A stretch of DNA of 64,000 nt. Source: Roseomonas gilardii. GTDB taxonomy: Bacteria > Pseudomonadota > Alphaproteobacteria > Acetobacterales > Acetobacteraceae. Below the pieces are notes generated by a model that saw only the letters and a program-made list of their open reading frames with translations, was not told the origin of the DNA and made no database searches. Both the position numbers and the translations under genes were made by a program. Shown piece after piece: positions 1-8,375 of this stretch; position 1 is the stretch's first letter, and every line of letters starts with the position of its first letter. The stretch covers positions 106,001-170,000 of the forward strand of contig NZ_CP015583.1 in assembly GCF_001941945.1 (NCBI RefSeq). Reading direction: 5' to 3'.

Positions 1-181
1 CGCGGGCAGCCTCGCACGTTGGCGCCGGATTCCCGCCGTCTTGGCGGCCATCGGGCCCTGGCTGGCGGCGGCGCCCTTTCTGCGCCGGCCCCGGCGCCTT
101 TCGGCGCAAGGGGAGCTGGCGCTGGGCCTTCTGGTGACTCTCGTGCTGCTGCTCGCCTCCTGGCTCGGGGGGCATGGATGA
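1..181 (+). CDS. C-terminal end of a hydrogenase-4 subunit B / NuoL-like membrane protein (partial)
   Basis: The reading frame is open from base 2 and stops at TGA 179-181, giving only the last 59 residues. They include one hydrophobic segment (ELALGLLVTLVLLLASWLGG) at the very C-terminus, preceded by a basic loop. The next gene starts at ATG 178 inside this stop (ATGA overlap), so the two are translationally coupled. The three following genes look like HyfC, HyfE and HyfF, so the expected upstream partner is a HyfB/NuoL-type proton-channel subunit. The fragment is too short to prove the family, so the name rests mainly on gene order. Confidence 0.5.
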   Translation, partial: AGSLARWRRIPAVLAAIGPWLAAAPFLRRPRRLSAQGELALGLLVTLVLLLASWLGGHG

Positions 182-1104
182 GCCTGCTGCTCGCCCTGCT
201 GGCGCAGCTCCTGCACTGGGCCCTTATCCTGCTGGCCGCGCCGCTGCTGGCCGGCGGGGCGCGCTGGCTGCGCCTGCGCCTCGCCGGGCGGCGGGGGGCG
301 CCGCCCTGGCAGGAATGGCACGACCTGCGGCGCCTGGTGGCGAAGCAGCCGAACCTGCCCGAAGACGCTTCCGCCCTGTCGCGCATCCTCCCCTATGCCA
401 GCTTCGCCACGGCACTGGCGGCGGCCGGGCTGGTGCCCGCCTTCACCACCGGGATGCTCCTGGCGCCGCTGGCCGACCTGGTCCTGCTCGCCGGGCTGGT
501 CGGGTTGGGGCGGGCCCTCCTGGCCCTGGCGGGGCTGGAGGCGGGGCGGGCCCAGGGCGGGCTGGCGGCCTCCCGGCTGCTGGCCGATGCGGTGCTGGCC
601 GGGCCGGCGCTGCTCGCGGTGGTGCTGGTGCTGTCCATGCTGGCGGGCGGCACCGGCCTCGCCACCGTGGCCGCCGGGGTACGGGATGGCGGGGTGGGGC
701 TGCAGCTCCCGCTGCTGCTCTGCCTGGGGGCGCTGCTGGCGGTGGCGCAGGTGGAATGCGGGGCCGAGACAGGCGCCATGCTGCCAGCCGAGGCTTCCGG
801 GCGGCATCTGGCGCTGTGGTCCCTGGCACGCGACCTCTGGCTGCTCTTCTGGCTGGACCTGCTGGCCGCCGTCTTCCTGCCCTTCGGCCTGGCGCCGGAG
901 GCGGTGGAGACGTCCTGGCTGACCTGGCCGCTCGGGCTGCTGGCCTGGGCCGCCAAGCTGCTCGTGGTCGGCGCCGTCTTCGCCCTGGCGGGGGTGCTGG
1001 TGGCTGGGATGCGGCGGCAGCGCCTGCCGGAGATGCTGGGCGCGGCGCTGCTGCTGGCCGTGCTCGGCGCGGTGCTGCTCTTCCTGGGCGCGCGCGTCGC
1101 ATGA
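178..1104 (+). CDS. Hydrogenase-4 component C / formate hydrogenlyase subunit 4-like protein (NuoH family)
   Basis: This is a 308-residue, almost wholly hydrophobic protein with about eight membrane segments. The start ATG 178 overlaps the stop of the preceding gene. A loop after the first segment contains WQEWHDLRRL and a lysine-glutamine-asparagine stretch, typical of HyfC/HycD, where the membrane foot joins the peripheral hydrogenase arm. A second acidic loop (QVECGAETGAMLPAE) resembles the conserved NuoH loop rich in glutamate. In the family this subunit links the NiFe hydrogenase or related module to the ion-pumping subunits. It is followed 4 bases later by a HyfE-like gene and belongs to one operon with its neighbours. 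Confidence 0.75.
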   Translation: MSLLLALLAQLLHWALILLAAPLLAGGARWLRLRLAGRRGAPPWQEWHDLRRLVAKQPNLPEDASALSRILPYASFATALAAAGLVPAFTTGMLLAPLADLVLLAGLVGLGRALLALAGLEAGRAQGGLAASRLLADAVLAGPALLAVVLVLSMLAGGTGLATVAAGVRDGGVGLQLPLLLCLGALLAVAQVECGAETGAMLPAEASGRHLALWSLARDLWLLFWLDLLAAVFLPFGLAPEAVETSWLTWPLGLLAWAAKLLVVGAVFALAGVLVAGMRRQRLPEMLGAALLLAVLGAVLLFLGARVA

Positions 1105-1108
1105 GAGG

Positions 1109-1831
1109 ATGTCCATGAGGTTCGAGCCGGTCTCCGCCGATCTGCCGCAGCTCCTGGCGGGCGGCATGCTGCTCTGCGGCTTCGCCCTGCTCTGCCTGCG
1201 CCGTGGCGCGGGGGCGATCCTGGCCTATGCGCTGCAATCCCTGCTGCTCGCCCTGCTCGCCGGCTGGCTGGCCGGCCATGGGGCATATGCTGGTGCATGG
1301 AGCGCGGAACTCCTGGTCGTGGCGGCCGCGGCGCTGCTCGGCCGGGCGCTGGCGGTGCCGCTCGGGCTGCGCCGCCTGTCGCACCGCCTCGGCCTGCCGG
1401 GGGAGGCGGAGCTGCATCTCGGCATCGGGGCCTCGCTGATCCTGGGCACCGTGCTGCTGGGCTTCGCCACGTTGGTGATCTGGCCCGCCGCCATGGGGCC
1501 GGGCGGCATGGCGGCGCGCGCCAACCTGGCGGTTGCCCTGGCGCTGCTGCTGCTGGGACTGGCGACGGTGCTGCTGCGGCGCGATCCGCTGAGCCAGGGG
1601 CTCGGCATCCTCAGCCTGGAGAACGGGCTGGTCCTGGCAGCCCTGGCGGTGCCGGGGCTGCCGGAGGTGCTGGAGCTGACCCTGGCGAGCCTGGGTCTCG
1701 CCCTGGCCATGGTGGCGGGGGCCTTCCTGTTCCGCCTCCGCTTCGACCTCGCGGAATGGAGGCCCCAGGGCCCCGGGGACGATGTTCCCGAGGATGCCGG
1801 AAGCGGGAATGCCGTGGGGGAGGGGGCCTGA
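1109..1831 (+). CDS. Hydrogenase-4 component E-like membrane protein
   Basis: A 240-residue protein with about seven hydrophobic segments and a short acidic C-terminal tail. Size and position between a HyfC-like and a HyfF-like gene match HyfE, which replaces NuoK and NuoJ functions in group 4 hydrogenase complexes. Two start codons compete. ATG 1109 lies directly against an AGAGG element, whereas ATG 1115 lies 5 to 6 bases behind it and is better placed for ribosome binding, so the true protein may lack the first two residues. Its stop overlaps the next start (TGATG at 1829-1833). It probably conducts protons or anchors the complex, but no catalytic residue can be named. Confidence 0.7.
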   Translation: MSMRFEPVSADLPQLLAGGMLLCGFALLCLRRGAGAILAYALQSLLLALLAGWLAGHGAYAGAWSAELLVVAAAALLGRALAVPLGLRRLSHRLGLPGEAELHLGIGASLILGTVLLGFATLVIWPAAMGPGGMAARANLAVALALLLLGLATVLLRRDPLSQGLGILSLENGLVLAALAVPGLPEVLELTLASLGLALAMVAGAFLFRLRFDLAEWRPQGPGDDVPEDAGSGNAVGEGA

Positions 1832-3246
1832 TGGACACCGCAGCGCCCTCCTGGCTGCCCGTTGTGCCTCCGCTCTGGGCGCCCGTGGCCTGGCCCTTCC
1901 TGGCGGCACTGCTGCTGGCCCTGTCGCTGTCCCGCCCCGACATGGCGAAGGCGGCGGCGAGGGCCGGGCTGCTGGCCTCGGCGCTGGGCTTCCTGCTCGG
2001 CCTCGCCCTGCTGGCGCGGCCGGAAGGCAGCGACGGGGTGATGCGGCTGGATGCGGTGAACCGCCTCCTCCCCGCCCTGGGCGGGGCCGTCGGCCTGCTG
2101 GTTTCCGGCAGGCTGGCGACCCGTGGCGAGCCGCCCGGGCCGGGCCTGCCGCTGGCCGTGCAGGTCTTCCTGGGCGGATACCAGTTGGCGGTCCTGGCGG
2201 ATGGCCCGGTGCTGGGCTGGATCGGGCTCGTGCCCGCCCTGCTGGCCGCGGCGGCGATCCTGTCGGGCGCGGGGGAGGGGCGCTGGCGCGCGGAGGCGGT
2301 GTCCCTGTGCTGGCGGATGCTGCTGCCCTGCGGCGCCGGGCTCGCCACCGCGCTGCTGGGGGTGGTGCTGCTTCTCCTGGGCAGCACCCCGGGCGCGGTG
2401 GGGACGGGGTCCTGGCCGGGCCTGATCCTGTCTGCCCCCGGGGGTGAGGCCGGGCTGCTGCGGCTGGGAGCGGTGCTGCTGCTCGCCGGCTATGGGCCGC
2501 TTTCGGGGCTGGTGCCCTGGCAGGGCTGGGGGATCGCTGCCTCGGCGCGTGGGCAGGCCGTGTTCTCCGCGCTTTGCCTGGGCCTGCTGCCGGGCATGGT
2601 GCTGCCGATGCTGTGGCGCGCCGGGCGGGTGACGGATGCCGCAGCCGAGGGCCTGCCGCTGGGCGGAATTCTGGCGGCGGCGGGGCTGCTGTCGCTGCTC
2701 GTGGCGGCCCTGGCGCTCTGGCGGCGACAGGGCCCGGGGCGACTGATCGGCTGGGCCGGGCTCGGCCAGACCGGCCTGGCCGCGCTGTGCTTCGGGCTGG
2801 ACCTGCCGCTGGCGGGCACCCTGGCCCTGGCCGGGCAGGCGCTGTCGCGTGGCGCGGCGGGCCTGACGCTGCGGGCCGGGGCGATGCAAAGCGGGGCGAC
2901 GCAAGGCGGGGAGCCAGGGCGTGACATGGCGCCAGAGCTTCCAGTTGGCGCGGTGGCTCTCCGCGCCGGGCGCTGGGGCCTGCTCCTCGCCCTGGCGGGG
3001 TTGGCGGGGCTGCCGCCCTTTCCGGGCTTCGCCGCCATCCTCGCCGTGGCCATGGCCCTGGCGCAGCGGCATCCCGTGCTGCTGCTTCCCTTCGGCCTCG
3101 CCCTCGCCCTGTCGCTGCCGGCCCTGGCGCGGCAGGCGGAAAGGCTGGCCGGGGACCTGCCCATCGCCTCCGGCCGCCTCGCCCTGCTGCCGCTCTGGGG
3201 CGGCCTGGCTCTGGCGGTCCTGCTGGGGCTCGGCCTGGCATCCTGA
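1831..3246 (+). CDS. Hydrogenase-4 component F-like / NuoN-type antiporter subunit
   Basis: A 471-residue polytopic protein with roughly twelve to fourteen hydrophobic segments. It starts at an ATG sharing one base with the preceding stop. Features of the Mrp/NuoLMN antiporter family are visible: the GPLSGLVPWQ segment near residue 220 matches the pattern in which a helix carries charged or polar residues for proton transfer, and the later AGLAGLPPFPGF motif is typical of NuoN and HyfF. It is the last gene of the operon. No hydrogenase large or small subunit follows, because the next gene is an unrelated hydrolase on the other strand. The peripheral arm, if present, must be encoded upstream of the window or elsewhere. 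Confidence 0.7.
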   Translation: MDTAAPSWLPVVPPLWAPVAWPFLAALLLALSLSRPDMAKAAARAGLLASALGFLLGLALLARPEGSDGVMRLDAVNRLLPALGGAVGLLVSGRLATRGEPPGPGLPLAVQVFLGGYQLAVLADGPVLGWIGLVPALLAAAAILSGAGEGRWRAEAVSLCWRMLLPCGAGLATALLGVVLLLLGSTPGAVGTGSWPGLILSAPGGEAGLLRLGAVLLLAGYGPLSGLVPWQGWGIAASARGQAVFSALCLGLLPGMVLPMLWRAGRVTDAAAEGLPLGGILAAAGLLSLLVAALALWRRQGPGRLIGWAGLGQTGLAALCFGLDLPLAGTLALAGQALSRGAAGLTLRAGAMQSGATQGGEPGRDMAPELPVGAVALRAGRWGLLLALAGLAGLPPFPGFAAILAVAMALAQRHPVLLLPFGLALALSLPALARQAERLAGDLPIASGRLALLPLWGGLALAVLLGLGLAS

Positions 3247-3493
3247 GACGAAGCGCGGCTTGTCCCGCCTTCCTTGCCCTGAGGGTGGCTGGTCCCGTCG
3301 CCGTCGTTCCGTGCCGCCTGTCATGTTCCCGGCTTCACCAGCCGCGCGTGAGAGATCCGGCCCGCCCTGGACCAGACAGAGGGATCATGGAGGGCCGCGC
3401 ATCCGCGGCATCCATCCGGCTCCCCTTCAGGGAGATCCGGACCGCGCGGCCGGTCCGGCCCTTCAGGCGCGGCGCTGCCCCGCGTGGTCGCTT

Positions 3494-4534
3494 TCACTCC
3501 CCCGGCCGGGCCAGCCACTCCCGCGCGGCCTGGTCCGCGCCGGAGGGCAGCGGGGCCCGCGGATCGGCGATCCAGGCCAGGATGTCGCCGGCGACCACGG
3601 CCCTTTCCCGGTCGCGCAGCAGCATGTGGTAGCCCTGGGCATAGTAGGCGAGCCGCTGGTCCGCCCCGTCCGGCATGCGGCGCAGGGCGGCCCGCACCGG
3701 CTCGGCCCGCACGATCTGGTCATGGGCGCCATAGAGGATCAGCGCCGGGGCGCGGAATTCCGGCGCCGCCCTCACCGCCGCGTCCATCAGGTTGACCAGG
3801 CCATAGAGCGTGTCCACCCGGACCTCCTTGTAGGTGCGCGGGTCGTCGCGCCACCCGGCCGCGGCCTCGGGGTTGTCGGTCGGGGTGATGCCCGGGGCCG
3901 AGTTGCGGAAGCCGACCTTGGGAATGGTATGGGCAGCGAATTCCAGCAGGCCGCGCATCCAGCCGGGCATCTCCGAACGGCCCCAGAGGGCGGGGGCCAC
4001 CAGGATATAGCCATCCGCCACGGGTGGGTTGCCGGAAGCGGCGGCGGCCACCGCGACCGCGCCGCCCATGCTTTCCCCCAGGATATAGAGCGGCAGGTCC
4101 GGGTAGCGTTGCCGCAGCAGCCGGGAGGCGGCGGCGAGGTCGGCCTTCAGCGTCTCGGCGCCGGGCCAGAGCGGCCAGTTCGGCGCCTCGCCGAATCCCC
4201 GCTGGTCATAGGCATAGAGGGCCACGCCGTCGGCGGTCAGCATCGGTGCCGCCATGCGGAAGGCGTTCCGGGCGGTGTCGCCGAAGCCATGGACCGCCAG
4301 GATCACCGCCCGGGGTGGGGCCTCCGGCAGCCAGGCATGCAGCGGCAGCCTTGCCCCGTCGGCCATGACCAGGCTGTCGGCCGACAGTTCCGGCGGGGCC
4401 AGGGGCGGCCCGGCGGGGATCACCACCGGCGTGCAGGCCGCCAGGAACAGGCCACAGAAAAGGAAGGCGAGGTTCCGGCCCCGGAATCGGGGGCCCGGCA
4501 GGCGACGGCCGGGGCCGTTCAGCCGTGGTGCCAG
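3494..4534 (-). CDS. Lipoprotein alpha/beta hydrolase (monoacylglycerol lipase / lysophospholipase type)
   Basis: The protein has a hydrophobic signal ending in the lipobox LAAC, so it should be a membrane-anchored lipoprotein. The hydrolase fold shows an oxyanion region VHGFGD, the nucleophile elbow GESMGG, an acid in YGAHDQIV and a histidine in GYHMLLRD, matching the Hydrolase_4 / serine aminopeptidase S33 family, which cleaves acylglycerols or lysophospholipids. No ATG, GTG or TTG lies close upstream of the signal. A CTG at 4534 sits 7 bases behind GGAGG and gives a signal of normal length. The alternative is GTG 4579, which would give a signal of nearly 50 residues. The 5' end overlaps the stop of the phosphatase gene, so the two are probably co-transcribed. 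Confidence 0.78.
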   Translation of the reverse strand: MAPRLNGPGRRLPGPRFRGRNLAFLFCGLFLAACTPVVIPAGPPLAPPELSADSLVMADGARLPLHAWLPEAPPRAVILAVHGFGDTARNAFRMAAPMLTADGVALYAYDQRGFGEAPNWPLWPGAETLKADLAAASRLLRQRYPDLPLYILGESMGGAVAVAAAASGNPPVADGYILVAPALWGRSEMPGWMRGLLEFAAHTIPKVGFRNSAPGITPTDNPEAAAGWRDDPRTYKEVRVDTLYGLVNLMDAAVRAAPEFRAPALILYGAHDQIVRAEPVRAALRRMPDGADQRLAYYAQGYHMLLRDRERAVVAGDILAWIADPRAPLPSGADQAAREWLARPGE

Positions 4535-5076
4535 ACCACATCCTCCGGCTCGGGCCCGTTCGGGTCGCAGCGCAGCCACTCGCCGTTCACCAGCGACCGG
4601 CCGGTCATCGCCAGGATGAAGCCCCAGTGGCTCACCACCACCGTATGCGCCCAGTCGTCCCGCAGCATCATGTCCAGGCGGAACTGCATCGCCCGGGCCG
4701 CCACGGCCTCCGGCGGCTCTTCCTCCTGCGGCCACCAGACCTCGTCGATCCGGGTGAAGTCGTGATGCGGCCAGTCGTTCGAGAGCAGGCTGCAGGGCGA
4801 TCCGACATCGCAGGAGAGGGCATAGCGCTCCCGCACCAGCGGCGTGATCAGCACCGGCAGGCCCAGCTTCTCCGCCAGGGGCGCCGCCGTCTGCAGGGCC
4901 CGCGTATAGGGACTGGCCAGGATGCGGCGGATGTCCTCCTTCGCCAGCACCTCCGCCGCCGCGTGGGCCTGCTGGTGGCCCAGGGGTGTCAGGCGCGGAT
5001 CCCGAATGCCGGGGTCGATCTTGGTGGCCGTGTAGTGGAGGTTGAACTCGCTCTGGCCATGACGCAGAAGGATCAT
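4519..5076 (-). CDS. Histidine phosphatase family protein (phosphoglycerate mutase-like)
   Basis: A 185-residue protein opening with MILLRHGQSEFN, the RHG motif whose histidine takes the phosphate in this superfamily. A second arginine is in SPYTRALQTA, and the second catalytic histidine is in VVVSHWGFI near the C-terminus. The start is taken at ATG 5076 because the catalytic motif normally begins within a few residues of the N-terminus; an upstream in-frame extension would be intergenic. The substrate cannot be read from sequence: these enzymes range from SixA-like protein phosphatases to small-molecule phosphatases. The downstream hydrolase overlaps its stop. Confidence 0.8.
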   Translation of the reverse strand: MILLRHGQSEFNLHYTATKIDPGIRDPRLTPLGHQQAHAAAEVLAKEDIRRILASPYTRALQTAAPLAEKLGLPVLITPLVRERYALSCDVGSPCSLLSNDWPHHDFTRIDEVWWPQEEEPPEAVAARAMQFRLDMMLRDDWAHTVVVSHWGFILAMTGRSLVNGEWLRCDPNGPEPEDVVWHHG

Positions 5077-5251
5077 GCCGGCAAGTTGGCGACAGGGCGG
5101 GTTTCCGGCAATGGGCTTCAGCGGCCCCCCGGAAGCTGGCTTGCGAAAAAACCTTCCGGGGCGCGCCATGTCGGGGCCCCGCCGGGGCAACCGGCGTTGC
5201 GTTACCGGATGTTCATCCCCATTTTCCCTCTTCAAAGAGAGGAGACCACAG

Positions 5252-5920
5252 ATGCAGGGCGGCTTCCCCATCGACCTGATCCTGTTCGCGATGGTCGCGG
5301 CCTTCCTTGTGCTGCGTCTTCGCTCCGTGCTCGGCCGGCGGACCGGCTTCGAGCGCCCGCCTGAAGCGCGCCCGGCCCCCGGCTACCCGCCCCGGGCGAT
5401 CGAGGGCGATGCCAGCGAGGCGGTGCCCGTCCCACCCGCGCCGCAGCGCCATGCCGTGCCCGATGCACAGGGCCCGGTCGGTCAGACGCTCGCCAACATT
5501 CAGAAGGTCGATCCTTCCTTCTCCGTCCAGAACTTCCTGGGGGGGGCGGAAACGGCCTTCCGCATGATCGTCGAGGCCTTCGCGCGCGGCGACCGCGACA
5601 CGCTGCGCAGCCTGCTCGGCCCGGAAACCTTCACAGGCTTCGAGGGCGCCATCAAGGCGCGCGAGGATGCGGGCGAGACCCAGCGCACCGAGATCCGGCA
5701 TGTCCACGAGGTCACGGTGGAGGGCGCTGAGCTGCGCGGCTCCGTGGCCGATGTCACCGTCCGCTTCGTGTCGGATCAGGTGAACATGACCCTGGCCGCC
5801 GATGGCAAGCCCGTCACGGGCACCGACAGCGTGACCGAGCTGAAGGACCTCTGGACCTTCCAGCGCGACCTCAAGAGCGGCGATCCGACCTGGCGGCTGG
5901 TGGATACCCGCTCCGTCTGA
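5252..5920 (+). CDS. timA: Tim44/TimA family inner-membrane protein
   Basis: A 222-residue protein with one N-terminal membrane helix (DLILFAMVAAFLVLRLRSVL), then a proline-rich linker with an arginine-rich stretch, and a C-terminal Tim44-like domain starting near residue 75 with GPVGQTLANIQKVDPSF. Bacterial TimA-like proteins resemble the mitochondrial import subunit Tim44 and sit on the inner membrane; their exact job in bacteria is unsettled. A strong ribosome site (GAGAGGAGA) lies 5 to 10 bases before ATG 5252. In alphaproteobacteria the gene commonly precedes mltA, as it does here. A hairpin just after the stop suggests it ends its own transcript. Confidence 0.82.
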   Translation: MQGGFPIDLILFAMVAAFLVLRLRSVLGRRTGFERPPEARPAPGYPPRAIEGDASEAVPVPPAPQRHAVPDAQGPVGQTLANIQKVDPSFSVQNFLGGAETAFRMIVEAFARGDRDTLRSLLGPETFTGFEGAIKAREDAGETQRTEIRHVHEVTVEGAELRGSVADVTVRFVSDQVNMTLAADGKPVTGTDSVTELKDLWTFQRDLKSGDPTWRLVDTRSV

Positions 5921-5931
5921 ACGGCGTTTCC

Positions 5932-5967
5932 GGTCCCGGACAGGCGGCGAGAGCCGCGTCCGGGACC
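5932..5967 (+). terminator. Strong hairpin after timA
   Basis: The arms GGTCCCGGAC and GTCCGGGACC are perfect complements of 10 bases. They enclose a second small stem (GCGGC-GAGA-GCCGC), giving a long stacked hairpin 12 bases after the timA stop. No T run follows, so it is a terminator or transcript-stabilising stem by position rather than a textbook intrinsic terminator. Confidence 0.55.
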
Positions 5968-6167
5968 GCTTCCCTGTCCCGGGAAAAGTGATTCGGCCTT
6001 TCCGCCTGCCCCCTGGCAGGGACGACAAGGCGATCCCAGGTTGTCGTTTCCTGATCCTGGGCGTGTCGGGCTCCCGCATCGCCAAGCCGTTGTCCTGGCC
6101 GGGATTTTTCCTGCCCCGGCCTCTGCCTGCGTGGCGAGAATCTCCCCAGGGGCCGTTTCGTCGGATG

Positions 6168-6255
6168 CTCTGAGCAGAAAGTGCTTGATGATTTTTGGTT
6201 TCTGTTTCTAAAAAACGATCCGAACTACCCAACAAAGACCGATTTCTGCTCAGAG
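6168..6255. repeat. 13-bp perfect inverted repeat bounding an AT-rich 62-bp spacer upstream of mltA
   Basis: CTCTGAGCAGAAA at 6168-6180 is the exact reverse complement of 6243-6255. The 62 bases between them contain runs such as GATTTTTGG and CTAAAAAACG and are far richer in A and T than the surrounding DNA. The right arm ends 3 bases before the GGAGGA ribosome site of mltA. This 357-base gap (5921-6277) otherwise holds the timA terminator and no gene. The structure could be a promoter region with a dyad, a translational control hairpin or the relic of a small mobile sequence. Sequence alone does not decide. Confidence 0.6.
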
Positions 6256-6277
6256 GTCCGGAGGAACAGGCCACCGC

Positions 6278-7759
6278 ATGACGCATCCCCTGCCACATCC
6301 CCGCCAAAAGCCGACGATCTGGCATCGGGGCCGCGCTCGTGGCCTCCCCGCGCTTTCCCTGCTGGCCCTGCTTGCCGGGGGCGGGCTCCTCGCCCCGGCG
6401 GGTGGTTCACCCGTCCAGGCTGCCGAACGCTCCACCGCACGGGCCCAGCAGGACATGCCCGCGTTGCGGCAGGCCCGGACGCGCCTGCCGGCCCTGGAGG
6501 CGGCGCTCGGGCGCTCCGGTACTGCGCAAGGAATTGGGCAGGGGCCCGGACCGCGCGGCATGGTGCAGCGGCGGATGGAGAAGCAGCGGCAGCTCGCCCG
6601 TGACGAGGCCCGCGCGCGCGGCGTCGCCATGCCGGCGGCGAAGCTGGCCGGGGCCGGCGTGGCGGGGGGGCTGCTGGCCGGCACCGCCCGCCCGGCCCTG
6701 TGGAGCGAATTGCCCGGCTGGGAAAGCGACACGGTGAGCGAGGCGATGCCGGCCGTGCTGGCCTCCTGCCGCGCCGTCACCGCGGGCTCCCCCGATGCCT
6801 GGCGCCGCGCCTGCGATGCCCTGGCCCAGGCCTGGCGCAACCTGCCGCCCGTGCCGGCCCGTGCCGGCGGCGCTCGTCTGCGCGAGGCGCGGCAGTTGCG
6901 CGATGCCCGTCTCCGCGATGCGCTGGAGGAGAACTTCATCCCGACCCCGGTCGGGGAGGGCCTGCTGACGGGCTATTACGAGCCGGTTCTGCGTGGCTCC
7001 CGCATGCGGGTGGGCGATTTCCAGACCCCGCTCCACGCCCCGCCTTCCGAGCATGTGCAGCTCGCCCAGGGCGACGGCCAGCGACCCCAGCACGGCCAGA
7101 TGATGGAGGGCAGGCTGCAGCCGTTGCCGGACCGCGCCGCCATCCAGAACGGCGCGCTGGACGGGCGCGGGCTGGAACTGGTCTGGGTGGATGATCCGGT
7201 GGAGGCCTTCTTCCTGCAGATCCAGGGCTCCGGCCGCGTGGTGTTGCCGGACGGCAAGATGCTGCGCCTCGGCTATGCCGGGCAGAACGGCCAGCCCTAC
7301 CGCTCCATCGGCCGCTCCCTGATCGACCGGGGCGATGTCGCGCCGGAGAACATGTCCGCCGATGCCATCCGCCGCTGGATGACCAAGGTGGGCTATGACC
7401 GCACCGCCGCGCTGATGGCGGAGAACCCGTCCTACATCTTCTTCCGCATCAACCAGGGCCTGCGCCCCGACCAGGGGCCGCCGGGCGCCATGGGCATCCC
7501 GCTGACGCCGGAACGCTCCATCGCCGTTGATCCCTCGGTGGTGCCGCTGGGCGCACCGGTCTTCGTGGCGGGGGGCGGCATCCGCCGCCTCGTCGCGGCC
7601 CAGGACACGGGCGGCGCCATCCGCGGCCCGGGGCGGGGCGACCTGTTCCGCGGCTGGGGGCCGGAGGCCGGCAAGCGGGCGGGCAACCTGCGCGAGCCGG
7701 TGCGGATGTGGGTGCTGATGCCGCGGGCGAATGCCCTGCTGGCGGACGGGAGCCGCTGA
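6278..7759 (+). CDS. mltA: Membrane-bound lytic murein transglycosylase A
   Basis: A 493-residue exported protein. A signal segment (residues about 24-48, ALSLLALLAGGGLLAPAGG) is followed by an Ala/Arg-rich region unlike classical MltA, then the MltA domain (LLTGYYEPVLRGSR near residue 227) and the C-terminal 3D domain with AQDTGGAIRGPGRGDLFRG, which holds the conserved aspartates including the catalytic one. MltA cleaves peptidoglycan glycans with formation of 1,6-anhydro ends during wall turnover. No lipobox cysteine is evident, so it may be periplasmic or anchored by its signal. The ribosome site GGAGGA lies about 14 bases before the ATG. The gene follows timA, the usual alphaproteobacterial order. 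Confidence 0.9.
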   Translation: MTHPLPHPRQKPTIWHRGRARGLPALSLLALLAGGGLLAPAGGSPVQAAERSTARAQQDMPALRQARTRLPALEAALGRSGTAQGIGQGPGPRGMVQRRMEKQRQLARDEARARGVAMPAAKLAGAGVAGGLLAGTARPALWSELPGWESDTVSEAMPAVLASCRAVTAGSPDAWRRACDALAQAWRNLPPVPARAGGARLREARQLRDARLRDALEENFIPTPVGEGLLTGYYEPVLRGSRMRVGDFQTPLHAPPSEHVQLAQGDGQRPQHGQMMEGRLQPLPDRAAIQNGALDGRGLELVWVDDPVEAFFLQIQGSGRVVLPDGKMLRLGYAGQNGQPYRSIGRSLIDRGDVAPENMSADAIRRWMTKVGYDRTAALMAENPSYIFFRINQGLRPDQGPPGAMGIPLTPERSIAVDPSVVPLGAPVFVAGGGIRRLVAAQDTGGAIRGPGRGDLFRGWGPEAGKRAGNLREPVRMWVLMPRANALLADGSR

Positions 7760-7786
7760 GCGGCGGCCCTTCCCGCCGCTCAGCGG
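7753..7786. terminator. Bidirectional hairpin between mltA and paaI
   Basis: CCGCTGAGCGGCGG at 7753-7766 pairs perfectly with 7773-7786 around a 6-base loop. It overlaps the mltA stop codon and lies 11 bases from the end of paaI on the other strand, so it can serve both convergent genes. Confidence 0.65.
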
Positions 7787-7796
7787 GACGCGGGGC

Positions 7797-8261
7797 CTAT
7801 TCGCCCTCGCCCAGCATGCTGCCGCCGACGGTGCGGGACTGCCCCCGAAAGGTGGCGACCGCCTGCTCCTGCTCATCCACCACCAGGACGTCGTAGATCC
7901 CGCTGCGTCCGGCCTCCGCGACACGCCGGGCGCGGGCGGTCAGCACCGTGCCTGCCATGACGGGGCGAATGTAGTGGATGGTGCAGGACTGGCCGACCGT
8001 GATGCGGTCGAAGCTGTTGCAGGCGCAGGCGAAGGCGGAATCCGCCAGCGTGAAGATGAAGCCGCCATGGCAGTTCCGGTGGCCGTTCAGCATGTGCGGC
8101 GCGACCTGCATCGACAGGTCCGCCTCGCCCGGCGCCACCCGTAACAGCCGCATGCCGAGGCCATTGCTGGCCGGATCGCGTTCCAGCATGGCGGCGACGC
8201 ATCGCTCCGCGAGTTGCTGCGCCGTGTCCCCTGCTTCCATCCCCATTCCGGTTCCTTCCAT
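7797..8261 (-). CDS. paaI: Hydroxyphenylacetyl-CoA thioesterase PaaI
   Basis: A 154-residue hot-dog fold protein. The segment NGHRNCHGGFIFTLADSAFA carries the conserved histidine, glycine-glycine and aspartate of the PaaI active site. It releases CoA from hydroxyphenylacetyl-CoA or from stalled ring-epoxide products, protecting the CoA pool during phenylacetate breakdown. It is divergent from paaX, 114 bases away, and sits at the edge of the paa cluster. Methionines 1, 6 and 8 are all possible starts; the first is used here. Confidence 0.88.
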   Translation of the reverse strand: MEGTGMGMEAGDTAQQLAERCVAAMLERDPASNGLGMRLLRVAPGEADLSMQVAPHMLNGHRNCHGGFIFTLADSAFACACNSFDRITVGQSCTIHYIRPVMAGTVLTARARRVAEAGRSGIYDVLVVDEQEQAVATFRGQSRTVGGSMLGEGE

Positions 8262-8375
8262 CCGTTTTCACCGGCCGCCCGGTCAGGAATAGTCTGCGCG
8301 CCGGACCGGCCCGGGACAAGGCGGCCGCGATCCGGCGGTTCCGTGCCGGCCCTGCCCTGGCTATGCAGGAGGCCG

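Noticed and set aside
443..3241. A 932-codon open frame on the minus strand antisense to the hyf-like genes
   Set aside because: The composition is dominated by Pro, Ala, Arg and Gly, with no domain features. It mirrors three well-supported overlapping membrane-protein genes; long antisense frames are normal at this GC level.
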